A stretch of DNA of 33,842 nt from Caballeronia sp. BR00000012568055. GTDB lineage: Bacteria; Pseudomonadota; Gammaproteobacteria; Burkholderiales; Burkholderiaceae. The first letter of the stretch is position 1. Each line of letters opens with the position of its first letter. This document shows positions 16,002 to 24,323 of this stretch, in pieces. A program made the position numbers and the translations under genes. The stretch spans positions 1-33,842 of the forward strand of contig NZ_JAQFVG010000105.1 in assembly GCF_029439455.1 (NCBI RefSeq), given 5' to 3'. The notes beneath the pieces were generated by a model. The model worked only from the letters and a program-made list of their open reading frames with translations. It had not been told where the DNA came from and ran no database searches.

Positions 16002-16700
16002 ATGAACGTCCCCGCAAGCACTCACGTCCACGCCGATGACAACGGCCAGGAAACCGGCGTCAACGCCACGCTGAACGAACCCATTTCGCCGGACGGCACG
16101 CCCGAAATCGGCACTACGTACACGGTCCCCGCGCGCTGCGGCCGCGCCGTGCGCGTCAAAGCCGGCCAGACCATCCGCATTGCAAATCCGCACGGCACGC
16201 AAGTGTGCGATACGTGGATCTTCAACGCACAACATCTGAACGAGTTCCTCTCGTTCGAACATACGCGCGCGTTTATCGACAAGGTGATTCCGCAACCCGG
16301 CGATCCGCTGGTGACCAATCAGCGCCGCCCGATCGCCCATCTCGTCACGGATACTTCGCCCGGCGTGCACGACACGCTGATCGCCGCGTGCGATTTGTAT
16401 CGCTATCGCAATCTCGGCGTCGAGCATTATCACGACAACTGCGCCGACAATCTGCGCCTCGCGCTGAAAGCGATTGGCCTGCGTACGCGCGAAGTGCCGC
16501 AGCCGTTCAATCTGTGGATGAATATTCCCGTCAAACCGGACTATTCGATCGACTGGCTGCCGCCCGTCTCGAAGGCCGGCGACCATGTGGATATCAAGGC
16601 GGTGATGGATTGCGTCGTCGTGATGTCGGCGTGCCCGCAAGATATCATTCCCATCAACGCACTGAACCCGCTTGAAGTCGAGTTCACGGTACTCGCGTAA
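16002..16700 (+). CDS. DUF1989 protein (urea-carboxylase-associated / carboxyguanidine-deiminase-like)
   Basis: A 232-residue protein with the DUF1989 pattern: GTQVCDTWIF, LSFEHTRAF, SPGVHDTLIAACD, and a cluster HYHDNCADNL, ending in VMSACPQDIIPIN. Members encoded beside guanidine (formerly urea) carboxylase form the carboxyguanidine deiminase CgdAB; other members lack assigned roles. No carboxylase gene lies in this window, so this protein probably acts differently, perhaps as a deiminase or amidohydrolase of a guanidino or ureido intermediate. AAGGAA overlaps the preceding stop codon and lies five bases before the ATG, so it is coupled to the M20 enzyme. Confidence 0.82.
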   Translation: MNVPASTHVHADDNGQETGVNATLNEPISPDGTPEIGTTYTVPARCGRAVRVKAGQTIRIANPHGTQVCDTWIFNAQHLNEFLSFEHTRAFIDKVIPQPGDPLVTNQRRPIAHLVTDTSPGVHDTLIAACDLYRYRNLGVEHYHDNCADNLRLALKAIGLRTREVPQPFNLWMNIPVKPDYSIDWLPPVSKAGDHVDIKAVMDCVVVMSACPQDIIPINALNPLEVEFTVLA

Positions 16701-16732
16701 TCGCGCTTTTTATCCATAGACGGAATTCATAC

Positions 16733-17377
16733 GTGGCCACCAAACGACCTGCTCCGCGCAAAGCCGACCCTGCCAGTGCCATCCCATCCGCCGCCGATGG
16801 ACTCGGCACGCGCCTGCGGCACGCACGCCTGGTCCGTCATATGACGCTCAAGGCGCTCGCGGAATCGGCCGGATGTTCGGAGAGTCTGTTGTCCAAGGTC
16901 GAAGGCCGTCACGCCACGCCGTCGCTGGCCATGCTGCACAAGCTCGCCATCGCACTCGATACCAACATCGCGGCGCTGCTGTCGGCGCCCGCGATGACGG
17001 CGTCACCCGTACAGCGCGCGAGCGACCGGCCTTCGGTACGCTTTCCCGGCGTGCGCGCTTCGACGACCGGAAAGAGCAAACGCGCCGAAGGCTCCATCAC
17101 GCTCGAACGTCTGGTCGTGCCCAGTCCGGGACAATTGCTTCAGGGCGATATCCATGTTCTCGAACCGCTGGCGCGCAGTGACGAGCAGATTCATCACATT
17201 GGCGAGGAGCTGGGTTATGTGCTCGAAGGCCAACTGGAACTGACGCTCGGCGCGCAGAGTTATTCGCTGCAAGCGGGCGATTCGTTCTATTTTCCGAGCA
17301 CGGAACCGCACAGCTATCGCAATCCGGGCGATACGGTGACGCGCATTTTATGGGTCAACACGCCGCCGACGTTCTGA
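16733..17377 (+). CDS. XRE-cupin transcriptional regulator (PuuR-like architecture)
   Basis: A 214-residue regulator with an N-terminal helix-turn-helix (about residues 24-80: LRHARLVRHMTLKALAESAG, then SLLSKVEGRHATPSLAML) and a C-terminal cupin sensor domain (about 130-208: GEELGYVLEGQLELTLG, then FPSTEPHSYRNPG). This architecture is known from PuuR, the polyamine-catabolism repressor, and from many amino-acid catabolic operons. It starts with GTG at 16733; no in-frame ATG precedes the HTH. It lies between the DUF1989 and ureohydrolase genes and is probably the local regulator of the importer and hydrolases. No operator for it could be identified. Confidence 0.9.
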   Translation: MATKRPAPRKADPASAIPSAADGLGTRLRHARLVRHMTLKALAESAGCSESLLSKVEGRHATPSLAMLHKLAIALDTNIAALLSAPAMTASPVQRASDRPSVRFPGVRASTTGKSKRAEGSITLERLVVPSPGQLLQGDIHVLEPLARSDEQIHHIGEELGYVLEGQLELTLGAQSYSLQAGDSFYFPSTEPHSYRNPGDTVTRILWVNTPPTF

Positions 17378-17393
17378 TCGACAGGTTTCCATC

Positions 17394-18341
17394 ATGACCA
17401 GCACCGATCTTTCGCAGATGCAATTGCCCCGTTTCGCGGGCATTCCCACTTTCATGCGCGTGCCGTTCGAACGCGACCTCGCGGCGCTCGATATCGCGCT
17501 GGCGGGCGTGCCGTTCGACGGCGGCGTGACCGCGCGGCCCGGCGCGCGCTTCGGTCCGCGCGAAATCCGCAATATGTCGACGATGATGCGCGCGATCCAT
17601 CACGTCACGCGTTTCAATCCGTTCGAAGCGTGCCGCGTGGCCGATATCGGCGATGTGCCCTTCGATCATCTCTACGATCTCGAAGCGGCGCATGGCGATA
17701 TCAAACGTTTCTTCGAGCCGGTATTTCAAGCGGGAAAGATCGCGTTGATCGCGGGCGGCGATCATTCGATCACCTATCCAATTTTTCAGGCGATCGCGCC
17801 GAAACAGCCGCTGGCGCTCGTCCATATCGATGCCCATACCGATACATGGGACGCGTTCAAGGGCTCCAAATTCACGCACGGCGCGCCATTCAGACGCGCG
17901 GTGGAAGCCGGTCTGCTCGACCCGAGGCGTACGATCCAGATCGGCATTCGAGGCGCGCAGAATACCGATGAAGGCTGGCGTTATTCGCTCGATCACGGCA
18001 TGCGCGTGGTCTTTATCGAAGAGTTCGAAGCGCGTGGGCCGGCGGCGATTGCGGAGGAAGCACGCAAGATCGTCGGCGATGCGCCGGTGTATCTATCGCT
18101 CGATGTGGACGGGCTCGATCCGGTGTTCACGCCGGGCACGGGTACGCCGGAAATCGGCGGACTGACGACGCGCGAAACGCTGGCCTTGTTGCGTGGACTC
18201 GATGGACTCGATTGGGTGGGCGGCGATGTGGTCGAAGTCTCGCCGCCCTACGATCCGAGTGGAAATACAGCGCTGGTTGCCGCAACCCTGATGTACGAGA
18301 TGCTGTGCCTGTTCGCAGCGCGCCTGCATCGGCGAGACTAG
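17394..18341 (+). CDS. Ureohydrolase (agmatinase / guanidinobutyrase-like)
   Basis: A 315-residue binuclear-manganese hydrolase of the arginase/agmatinase family, which cleaves urea from a guanidino group. All metal ligands are seen: H124 in GGDHS, D146, H148 and D150 in HIDAHTDTWD, and D237 and D239 in SLDVDGLDP. The length and the N-terminal RFAGIPTFMR pattern are closer to agmatinase, guanidinobutyrase and guanidinopropionase than to arginase. Specificity within this family is set by loops I cannot resolve by eye; guanidine hydrolases also belong here. It lies 16 bases after the regulator gene and ends 23 bases before the convergent porin gene. Confidence 0.9.
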   Translation: MTSTDLSQMQLPRFAGIPTFMRVPFERDLAALDIALAGVPFDGGVTARPGARFGPREIRNMSTMMRAIHHVTRFNPFEACRVADIGDVPFDHLYDLEAAHGDIKRFFEPVFQAGKIALIAGGDHSITYPIFQAIAPKQPLALVHIDAHTDTWDAFKGSKFTHGAPFRRAVEAGLLDPRRTIQIGIRGAQNTDEGWRYSLDHGMRVVFIEEFEARGPAAIAEEARKIVGDAPVYLSLDVDGLDPVFTPGTGTPEIGGLTTRETLALLRGLDGLDWVGGDVVEVSPPYDPSGNTALVAATLMYEMLCLFAARLHRRD

Positions 18342-18364
18342 ACGACGCGTTCGTGTTTCACTGA

Positions 18365-19453
18365 TCAAAACAAATGATGAACCCCCGCCAAAATAACCAT
18401 CTGCCGATTCGTCGATGAAGGCCCGATCCCCAGCGTGCTCGCCACCGCGCCCGACGATGCCTGTTCCACCATCACATCGGCATAAAGCTGCGTAAGTTTG
18501 GACAGCGAATAAACGTTCGCGATCGTCGCCTGCGTCCATCGCTTGCCGGCGAGCGTCGTCGTCCACGCGCCCGCGCCGATCATATACGCCGGCGTCACCT
18601 GAAAATTCGCGCCGCCGTCGATGCTGCGCGCCGTACTCGCCCGTCCGCCCTGTTCTATCCGCACCTGTGTCACCAGCGCATGCAGTTGCACCGGCCCGAT
18701 CTGCGCGCTCGCGCCGATCCCCGCATTGCGCACGCTATCCGCCACGAGCGGCGCGGCAGCGCTCAACGGCACGCCTTGGAAGCTCGTCAGCCCGAACGCA
18801 TTCGCCAGATTCAACGCGCGGTTCCGATACTCCGAATACGCCGCCGCAAAGTTGAACGGCCCGACGCCATACGTCGCGCCGAGGCTGAACGTGCGCCCCG
18901 TCGTGCTGCTCGACTGATTGGTGAATCCATACATCGCGCCGAGCGTGACGCCTGCGATCGTGCGGCTGCGAAACTTGATCGTGTTCGATAACTCCACCGG
19001 CACCGTATTGCCCAATCCATCGATATTGCCCGGATGGAACGCGGAGAAATCGCCGAGCGTTTGCGCGGTCGATAACGGCCCGAGCATCTCGAAGTGAAAG
19101 TCGGTTTGCCGTCCGAGCGTAATCGTGCCGATGCGCTCATCGCTCAAGCCAACATACGCTTGCCGATTGAACAGCGTACCCACGCTGGCCATTGCACCGT
19201 TGATCGTCGAAAAGCCGGATTCGAGCTTGAACACGCTCTTCAATCCGCCGCCGAGATCTTCGACGCCCGTCAGTCCCCAGCGATCCGCCTGAAACGTGCC
19301 CTGCTGCGCAATGAACGCATGCGCGCCGCGCAGATTGGACACGTAGCCGACGCCTGCATCGAGGCTGCCGTACAGCGTGACGCTGCTCTGCGCATGCGCG
19401 TGCGATGCCGCAAACAGCATCGAAAGGACGAGCGCGATCCGACTCTTCTTCAT
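18365..19453 (-). CDS. Outer-membrane porin (OmpC-type, Gram-negative porin family)
   Basis: A 362-residue porin typical of Burkholderiaceae. The signal peptide is MKKSRIALVLSMLFAASHAHA, ending in AHA followed by QSSVTLYGSLDAGVGYVSN, the standard first beta strand. Family landmarks follow: WGLTGVEDLGGGLKSVFKLESGF, RQAYVGLSDERIGTITLGRQ, and a C-terminal strand ending HHLF with a terminal aromatic residue for Bam recognition. It lies 63 bases after the TauE-like gene on the same strand and may form the end of the NCS2-amidohydrolase operon, giving that system an outer-membrane entry route. Its ribosome-binding site is weak. Confidence 0.93.
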   Translation of the reverse strand: MKKSRIALVLSMLFAASHAHAQSSVTLYGSLDAGVGYVSNLRGAHAFIAQQGTFQADRWGLTGVEDLGGGLKSVFKLESGFSTINGAMASVGTLFNRQAYVGLSDERIGTITLGRQTDFHFEMLGPLSTAQTLGDFSAFHPGNIDGLGNTVPVELSNTIKFRSRTIAGVTLGAMYGFTNQSSSTTGRTFSLGATYGVGPFNFAAAYSEYRNRALNLANAFGLTSFQGVPLSAAAPLVADSVRNAGIGASAQIGPVQLHALVTQVRIEQGGRASTARSIDGGANFQVTPAYMIGAGAWTTTLAGKRWTQATIANVYSLSKLTQLYADVMVEQASSGAVASTLGIGPSSTNRQMVILAGVHHLF

Positions 19454-19486
19454 GAGGGTCTCACATTCAAGTAAGGGAGGAGCGCC

Positions 19487-19526
19487 GGCGCGTTATTAAG
19501 GACGCCGACGCGTATTTCAGGACGCC
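19487..19526. repeat. Imperfect ~20-bp tandem duplication at the TauE-like 3' end
   Basis: Two similar units follow each other: CGCGTTATTAAGGACGCC and GACGCGTATTTCAGGACGCC. The second contains the stop codon of the TauE-like gene (19517-19519), so the first looks like a duplicated copy of its end. It lies in the short gap upstream of the porin gene. It has no obvious regulatory pattern. Confidence 0.5.
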
Positions 19527-20236
19527 AGCGTCTGATACAGAATGGCCGCGCCCGATACGATGGCGAACGCCATCACGCTGATGCGCAACACGCGCGCATT
19601 GAGACGCTGATGCACGTGCTGACTGACGAACGCGCCGATGATCACTGGCGGCACCAGACACAGCGCCGATACGAACTTCGCGCCGGTGATCGTGCCGGTC
19701 ACGCTCAGCATCACCAGCGACAATGCCTCGCCGATGGCAAAGCACAGCGCGATGGTCGAGCGCAACGCGGGCGCACGGTAATGCTGGAAAACCATCGCCA
19801 GCGCCGGTCCGCCGATACCCGTCGCCGTTTCGGTGATGCCCGTCACCGCGCCCGCCGCCATCAGCGCATTGCGGCCCGGCATAAAGCTCGGCGCGCACAA
19901 AGTGGCGACCGCCGCCGCAATCGTCGATGCACCGATAAACACGTTCAGGTCATGCGCCGAGATCCGCGTGATGATCCACACGCCCGCCACCGCGCCCGCC
20001 GTGCGCCCGACCGTGATCCACAGCGTGCCCTTCGAATCAAGCGCGGGACGCTCGCGCCAGGCGAGATAGACATTGAGCGGCAACATCAGAATCAGCAGCG
20101 ACACCGGCAGCAGTTGCGGTTCGATCAGGCCGATCACGGGCGCGCAGATCAGCGCGAAACCGACGCCCACCGCGCCTTGAATGAACGCGGCCACCGCAAC
20201 GGTCACGGCGAGAAAACAAAACACAGTCAAAGTCAC
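19517..20236 (-). CDS. TauE/SafE-family membrane transporter
   Basis: A 239-residue polytopic inner-membrane protein of the TauE/SafE (TSUP) family, whose members move organic anions or sulfonates. The N-terminal hydrophobic segment contains the family signature FIQGAVGVGFALICAPVI. A second repeat half has GAVTGITETATGIGGPALAMVFQH, the paired motif expected for this family. The start is GTG at 20236, five bases after the amidohydrolase stop, with a GGAG (overlapping that stop) nine bases upstream. The frame is open far upstream inside the amidohydrolase gene, but that extension is antisense-like noise. Its partner role is unclear; it may export a product or import an anionic substrate. Confidence 0.85.
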   Translation of the reverse strand: MTLTVFCFLAVTVAVAAFIQGAVGVGFALICAPVIGLIEPQLLPVSLLILMLPLNVYLAWRERPALDSKGTLWITVGRTAGAVAGVWIITRISAHDLNVFIGASTIAAAVATLCAPSFMPGRNALMAAGAVTGITETATGIGGPALAMVFQHYRAPALRSTIALCFAIGEALSLVMLSVTGTITGAKFVSALCLVPPVIIGAFVSQHVHQRLNARVLRISVMAFAIVSGAAILYQTLAS

Positions 20237-20241
20237 GGAAC

Positions 20242-21684
20242 TTACTCCACAGTCGGAACGGGTGTTTGAATACCGCTTTCCGTTCGATCCATTCCATCCA
20301 TTCGATACGACGGTGCCGCATGCACACGCTGAATCGGTGCGCGGGCGACGACTTCGCGGGCGGTGGCATCGACTTCGCGGAGGAATGCGCGCGCGTCCCA
20401 GTCGGTCGGCCAGCCTTGCCACAAACGCAGTTTTCCCGCGACGAATACGGCGTCGATCTGGCTGCGGTTGGCGAGCCGCACCAGTTCCCACGACAAGTCC
20501 CACGAAGGCCGCATCTCCGGCACATCGAGATCGATCAGCAGAAAATCCGCCGCTTTGCCCGTTGCAATTTCGCCGATGCGTGCATCGAGCCGCAGCACGT
20601 CCGCGCCGCCACGCAGCGCGCGATCGATCCACAATTCGCCCGCGCCGCAGGACGAATCGCCGGTGGCGAGGCCGTAGGCGAAACGTTGCGCGGTTTCGGC
20701 TGCATCGATCAGGCGGAAGGCGTCGCTGCGCGTGCCGTCGGTGCCGAGCCCGAAGCGGATGCCGAGCGCGGCCATCTGCAAAGCCGGCGCGACGGCGTTG
20801 CCCTTCCACGAACTCGCGACCGGGTTGTAGCTGACGGCCGCACCGGTGCGCGCCAGCAGATTCAGTTCCGATGGCGTCACCAGCGTCGCATGCGCGATCA
20901 AGGTCTGCGGCCCGAGCGCGCCCGCGAAATGCAGATGCTCGATTGGCCGCATCTTGCGCTTGACGATCGAGCGCTCGACCGCCGCGAGATGTTCGTTCGC
21001 ATGCGTCTGAAAGACCGCGCCTGCATCGGCGCATAACGCGGATGCGGTTTGCAGCATGCCATCGGAACCTGCTTCGGGCACCGAAATAGCCAGCGACGGA
21101 TGCACCAGCGCATGCCCTTCCCAACGCGACAAATGTTGCTGCGCACGCAGCACGATAGCGGCGCGCGCGCGTGAATCGATATCGTCGGCGAGGTCGTTGC
21201 AGATGAGGCCGAGCACGCAACGCACGCCCGCTTCTTGCGTGGCCGTCGCGATCGCCGAGGCATCGCCGCTGGCGCGCGTGCCGGCATCGCAGACGGTGGT
21301 GAAACCGCCGCGCAAGGCTTCGAGCGCCGCGAGCTTGGCCGACAGATACACGCGCTGCTCATCGAGACAGGTTTCCATCGGCACCCAGATGCGCCGATAG
21401 ATCTCCGAAGGCTCGCCGAACGCCAGCGCCTTGCCGAACGATTGCGTCAGATGATGGTGAGCGTCGATAAATCCCGGCATCACGAGCTTGTCGGGCAGCG
21501 CGACCGGCGCGAGATGCGGATGACGCGCGATCACGTCATCGGCGGGACCGACATCGGAGAATTGTCCGTTCGATACGACCACGGCGTGATCGGCCTGCGG
21601 GCCATCCGCGAGCAGGACGAAGGCGGGCAACAGCAGCATTGCATCGGCTTTAAATGCGGCGGGAATATGGGTCGGGTTGTTCAT
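20242..21684 (-). CDS. ATZ/TRZ-type amidohydrolase (deaminase-like)
   Basis: A 480-residue metal-dependent hydrolase of the amidohydrolase superfamily, the group containing guanine, 8-oxoguanine and S-adenosylhomocysteine deaminases and triazine hydrolases. Metal and catalytic residues are visible: H76 and H78 in GFIDAHHHL, histidine in FQTHANEH, histidine in LIAHATLV, and aspartate in LGTDGTRSDAF. The C-terminal composite domain includes GKAADFLLIDLD. The ATG at 21684 was preferred over the longer frame to 21798, which runs into the upstream NCS2 gene. It lies 22 bases after the permease stop and five before TauE. The transporter suggests a purine, pyrimidine or other N-heterocycle substrate; the exact ring is unknown. 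Confidence 0.87.
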   Translation of the reverse strand: MNNPTHIPAAFKADAMLLLPAFVLLADGPQADHAVVVSNGQFSDVGPADDVIARHPHLAPVALPDKLVMPGFIDAHHHLTQSFGKALAFGEPSEIYRRIWVPMETCLDEQRVYLSAKLAALEALRGGFTTVCDAGTRASGDASAIATATQEAGVRCVLGLICNDLADDIDSRARAAIVLRAQQHLSRWEGHALVHPSLAISVPEAGSDGMLQTASALCADAGAVFQTHANEHLAAVERSIVKRKMRPIEHLHFAGALGPQTLIAHATLVTPSELNLLARTGAAVSYNPVASSWKGNAVAPALQMAALGIRFGLGTDGTRSDAFRLIDAAETAQRFAYGLATGDSSCGAGELWIDRALRGGADVLRLDARIGEIATGKAADFLLIDLDVPEMRPSWDLSWELVRLANRSQIDAVFVAGKLRLWQGWPTDWDARAFLREVDATAREVVARAPIQRVHAAPSYRMDGMDRTESGIQTPVPTVE

Positions 21685-21706
21685 GTCGGTGTAGTCAGAA
21701 AATCGT

Positions 21707-23071
21707 TTAGTGGCACGAATGGTTATCGCTGACGGCGGCTTCGAGATCGGCAGAATCGCGGGCGCGCCAGTGGAAATGCAGATGCTCGAACAGCGCATTG
21801 ACGATCACAGCCGTGAGCGCGCCCATCGCCAGTCCGTTGCCGAGCACGATCTGCAACGCGGCGGGAAAGCGCCCGTACACGCCGGGCACGACGATCGGCA
21901 AGACGCCCATGGTCAGCGCTGCAGCGAGCGTGTACATGTTGGCGCGCGAGCGCAGATCGACCTGGCGCAACAGATTGATGCCCATCACGCCGATGATCGA
22001 GAACACGATCAGCGCCGTGCCGCCGACCACCGGCGCGGGAATCGCATTGGCGAGCCGTCCGAGCGGTGCGAGCAGCGCGATCACCACCAGCAGCACGCCC
22101 GCCGCCGCCGTGACGAAACGCGAGCGCACGCCCGTCGCCTGCACGATGCCGATGTTCTCGCTGCTGGTGATGATGAGCGAGGTGCCGAACAGCCCGCCAA
22201 GCACGGACATGACGGCATCGCCACGAATGGTTTTTGGTACTTCGGACTGCGGATCGATTTCCTTGCCCACCACTTCCGCGATGGCAACCGTCTGACCGGT
22301 GGCTTCCGCCATCGAAATGACGCTGAAGATCAGCAGCGGAAGCGCGGCGAGCACGTCGAAGCGCGGCATGCCGAACGGCAGCGGTGTGGGCACCGTGACG
22401 AGCGCGCCGCTCCAGACATCCGCGAAACTCATTTCGCCGAGCGCCCAGGCCAGCGCTGCGCCCGCCAGCAGACCGAGCAACACCGCGAGTTGGCCGAGCA
22501 TGCCTTTGAACAGCTTGGCGAACAGCACCGTGAACGCGACCGTCGCCAGCGCCAGGCCAATGCCGAGCGGCGCGCCGAATTCGGCCGTTCCCGGCCGGCC
22601 GACGATCACCACGCCGTAAATCCGGATCAGATTCACCGCGACGAGAATCAGCATCGTGCCGATCACGATGCGCGGAAAAAAGCGCAGACAGCGCGCGAAG
22701 ATCGGCAGCAGCAGGAAATAGAAGATGCCGGTGAGAATCGTCGCGCCAGCGGCGGTGCGCAGGTCGGTCTGCTGCGCGATCAGCACGAACAGCACGACCG
22801 GCGCCCCGCCCGGCACCATGATGAACGGCAGACGTGCGCCGAATTTCAGCGGGCCAAAGGACTGCAACAGCGTGCCCAGACCGCAGACCAGAAACGTCGC
22901 GCTGATGAGATCGACGGTCAGCGCCGACGACAGCCCGAGCGCCTTGGCGACCAGAAACACCGCCGTAATCGGCGATGCCGCGACCACCAGAACATGCTGC
23001 AAGCCGAAAAGGATGAGTCGGGCGAACGGCAGCCGCTCATCGACTGCGTGGACCGGCGGGTGATGAACCAT
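21707..23071 (-). CDS. NCS2-family nucleobase (xanthine/uracil) permease
   Basis: A 454-residue inner-membrane carrier with about a dozen or more hydrophobic segments. NCS2 landmarks are seen: the LQHVL motif in the first helix, ISMAEATGQTVAIAEV in the middle (position of the substrate-binding glutamate), and the following TSSENIGIVQATGV segment, also a binding-site motif. The first gene of the minus-strand operon, it has AGGAG nine bases upstream of the ATG. It is divergent from the LacI-type regulator across two strong dyads. Ligand preference (xanthine, uric acid, uracil or a related ring) is not decidable by eye. Confidence 0.9.
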   Translation of the reverse strand: MVHHPPVHAVDERLPFARLILFGLQHVLVVAASPITAVFLVAKALGLSSALTVDLISATFLVCGLGTLLQSFGPLKFGARLPFIMVPGGAPVVLFVLIAQQTDLRTAAGATILTGIFYFLLLPIFARCLRFFPRIVIGTMLILVAVNLIRIYGVVIVGRPGTAEFGAPLGIGLALATVAFTVLFAKLFKGMLGQLAVLLGLLAGAALAWALGEMSFADVWSGALVTVPTPLPFGMPRFDVLAALPLLIFSVISMAEATGQTVAIAEVVGKEIDPQSEVPKTIRGDAVMSVLGGLFGTSLIITSSENIGIVQATGVRSRFVTAAAGVLLVVIALLAPLGRLANAIPAPVVGGTALIVFSIIGVMGINLLRQVDLRSRANMYTLAAALTMGVLPIVVPGVYGRFPAALQIVLGNGLAMGALTAVIVNALFEHLHFHWRARDSADLEAAVSDNHSCH

Positions 23072-23109
23072 GTCGGTTGACTCCTGTTTGCCTTACGGTG
23101 GATTGGCGC

Positions 23110-23129
23110 ATCCCAAATCGATTTGGGAT
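23110..23129. promoter_or_regulatory. LacI-type operator 1, perfect 20-bp palindrome
   Basis: ATCCCAAATCGATTTGGGAT is its own reverse complement, with the central CG step common in LacI/PurR-family operators. It lies 39 bases upstream of the NCS2 permease start, in the region shared with the LacI-family gene. Confidence 0.85.
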
Positions 23130-23154
23130 CGCATTAAATAAAATGGCCGGCTGC

Positions 23155-23170
23155 CCCAAATCGATTTGTG
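23155..23170. promoter_or_regulatory. LacI-type operator 2, near-perfect palindrome
   Basis: CCCAAATCGATTTGTG shares the AAATCGATTT core with operator 1, with one arm mismatch. The two centres are 43 bases apart, about four helical turns, so two dimers would bind the same face of the DNA and could form a tetramer loop or cooperate. Confidence 0.8.
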
Positions 23171-23175
23171 ATCGT

Positions 23176-23204
23176 AGAATGGTGCGTCTTATTTGCGCTG
23201 TCAA
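23176..23204 (-). promoter_or_regulatory. Candidate promoter of the NCS2 operon
   Basis: On the minus strand a perfect TTGACA (23199-23204) is followed after 17 bases by a weak CATTCT (23176-23181). Both operators lie just downstream, in position to block initiation or elongation. The poor -10 box makes this tentative. Confidence 0.35.
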
Positions 23205-23261
23205 GACTAGGGAAAATGACTAGATTTTCGTCAGAGCAATCGCCAATTCAAATCGAGCGAT

Positions 23262-24299
23262 ATGGAAAAAACGCTTAAACCGCAACGCCCGAGAATCGCC
23301 GATGTCGCGCGCGCGGCGGGTGTCTCGCAGACGACCGTATCGCATGCGCTCAACGGCAAAGGCTATGTGGACCCGCAGACGCGCGAGCGCGTGAAGGACG
23401 TGGCGCGCGAGTTGGGGTATCGGCCCAATGTGCGCGCGCAGCGATTGCGCACCGGCGAGGCGAACACCATTGCGCTGATCTCGTCGATGCCCTTCGAAAT
23501 CGCTGGCGGCACGGCAAGACTCGGCTTTCTGATGGAAGTGGCTGCGGTCGCCGCGGCGGCGGCGCTCACGCGCGGTCTTGCGCTGGTGCTGGTGCCGCCT
23601 GTAATGGCGGGCCATCTGCCGCTCGAGCGCCTGGATATCGACGGCGCGATCGTGATCGAACCCACGTCCGACGATGCCAACGTCGCGCATTTGCAGGAAC
23701 GCGGCCTGCCCGTCGTGTGCCTCGGGCGGCAGCCCGGCAACGAGACTGTGCCGTACGTAGATATCCATTCCTCGGCGACGACGGCCTTGCTGCTGGACCA
23801 TTTGCGCGCGCAGGGCAGCAAACATATCGCGCTGTTGATCGGCGCGCAGCCGCGCAACTCGTATATCGAATCGCGCGCGACGTACGAACGCTTTTGCATC
23901 ACGCATGGCATGACGCCGGTCATCGCCACAGCCGACGAAGCAGGCGGGATCGATGCAGGCCGCGACGCATGCGCGGCCATGCTGAACGCGCATCCGGAAG
24001 TGGACGGCCTGTGCGCACTGGTCGATGCCTTCGCGGTCGGCGCGGTGCAGGCTATCGCTCATCTCGGCAAACGCGTACCGCACGACATCAAGGTCGTTAC
24101 GCGATACGACGGCCCGCGCGCGCGCAGTTGCCGCCCGCCGCTGACCGCCGTCGATCTTCATCTGGACGAAATGGCCTTGCAGGCCGTCGATTTGCTGTTC
24201 GCGCATCTCGGCAGCGAGCATGCGACGCTGCGCGTTCTGCCCGCGTTGCCGGAACTGGTGATGCGGGAATCGTCTTGTGCGGATTTGGCGGGCGCGTAG
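23262..24299 (+). CDS. LacI-family transcriptional regulator
   Basis: A 345-residue repressor. The N-terminal DNA-binding domain reads RIADVARAAGVSQTTVSHALNGKGYV (about residues 11-36) with the hinge ELGYRPNVRAQRLRTG (about 50-65). A periplasmic-binding-protein-like effector domain fills the rest (ANTIALIS start, HIALLIG, AMLNAHPEVDGLCALVDAFAVG). It is divergent from the NCS2 operon and the two palindromes lie between, so it very probably controls that operon and itself. The effector is probably the imported base or its hydrolysis product (inference). The ribosome-binding site is weak. Confidence 0.92.
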   Translation: MEKTLKPQRPRIADVARAAGVSQTTVSHALNGKGYVDPQTRERVKDVARELGYRPNVRAQRLRTGEANTIALISSMPFEIAGGTARLGFLMEVAAVAAAAALTRGLALVLVPPVMAGHLPLERLDIDGAIVIEPTSDDANVAHLQERGLPVVCLGRQPGNETVPYVDIHSSATTALLLDHLRAQGSKHIALLIGAQPRNSYIESRATYERFCITHGMTPVIATADEAGGIDAGRDACAAMLNAHPEVDGLCALVDAFAVGAVQAIAHLGKRVPHDIKVVTRYDGPRARSCRPPLTAVDLHLDEMALQAVDLLFAHLGSEHATLRVLPALPELVMRESSCADLAGA

Positions 24300-24323
24300 A
24301 CGCCAGTTTCGCTTTGACGCCTC

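Noticed and set aside
19517..21220. TauE-like protein fused to a long N-terminal extension (567 residues)
   Set aside because: The extension lies inside the amidohydrolase gene in another frame; a GTG with a good ribosome-binding site marks the real start at 20236.
21710..23080. A 456-residue plus-strand frame opposite the NCS2 permease
   Set aside because: Low-complexity Arg/Gln/His/Asp sequence that mirrors the hydrophobic permease; no start signal or domain.
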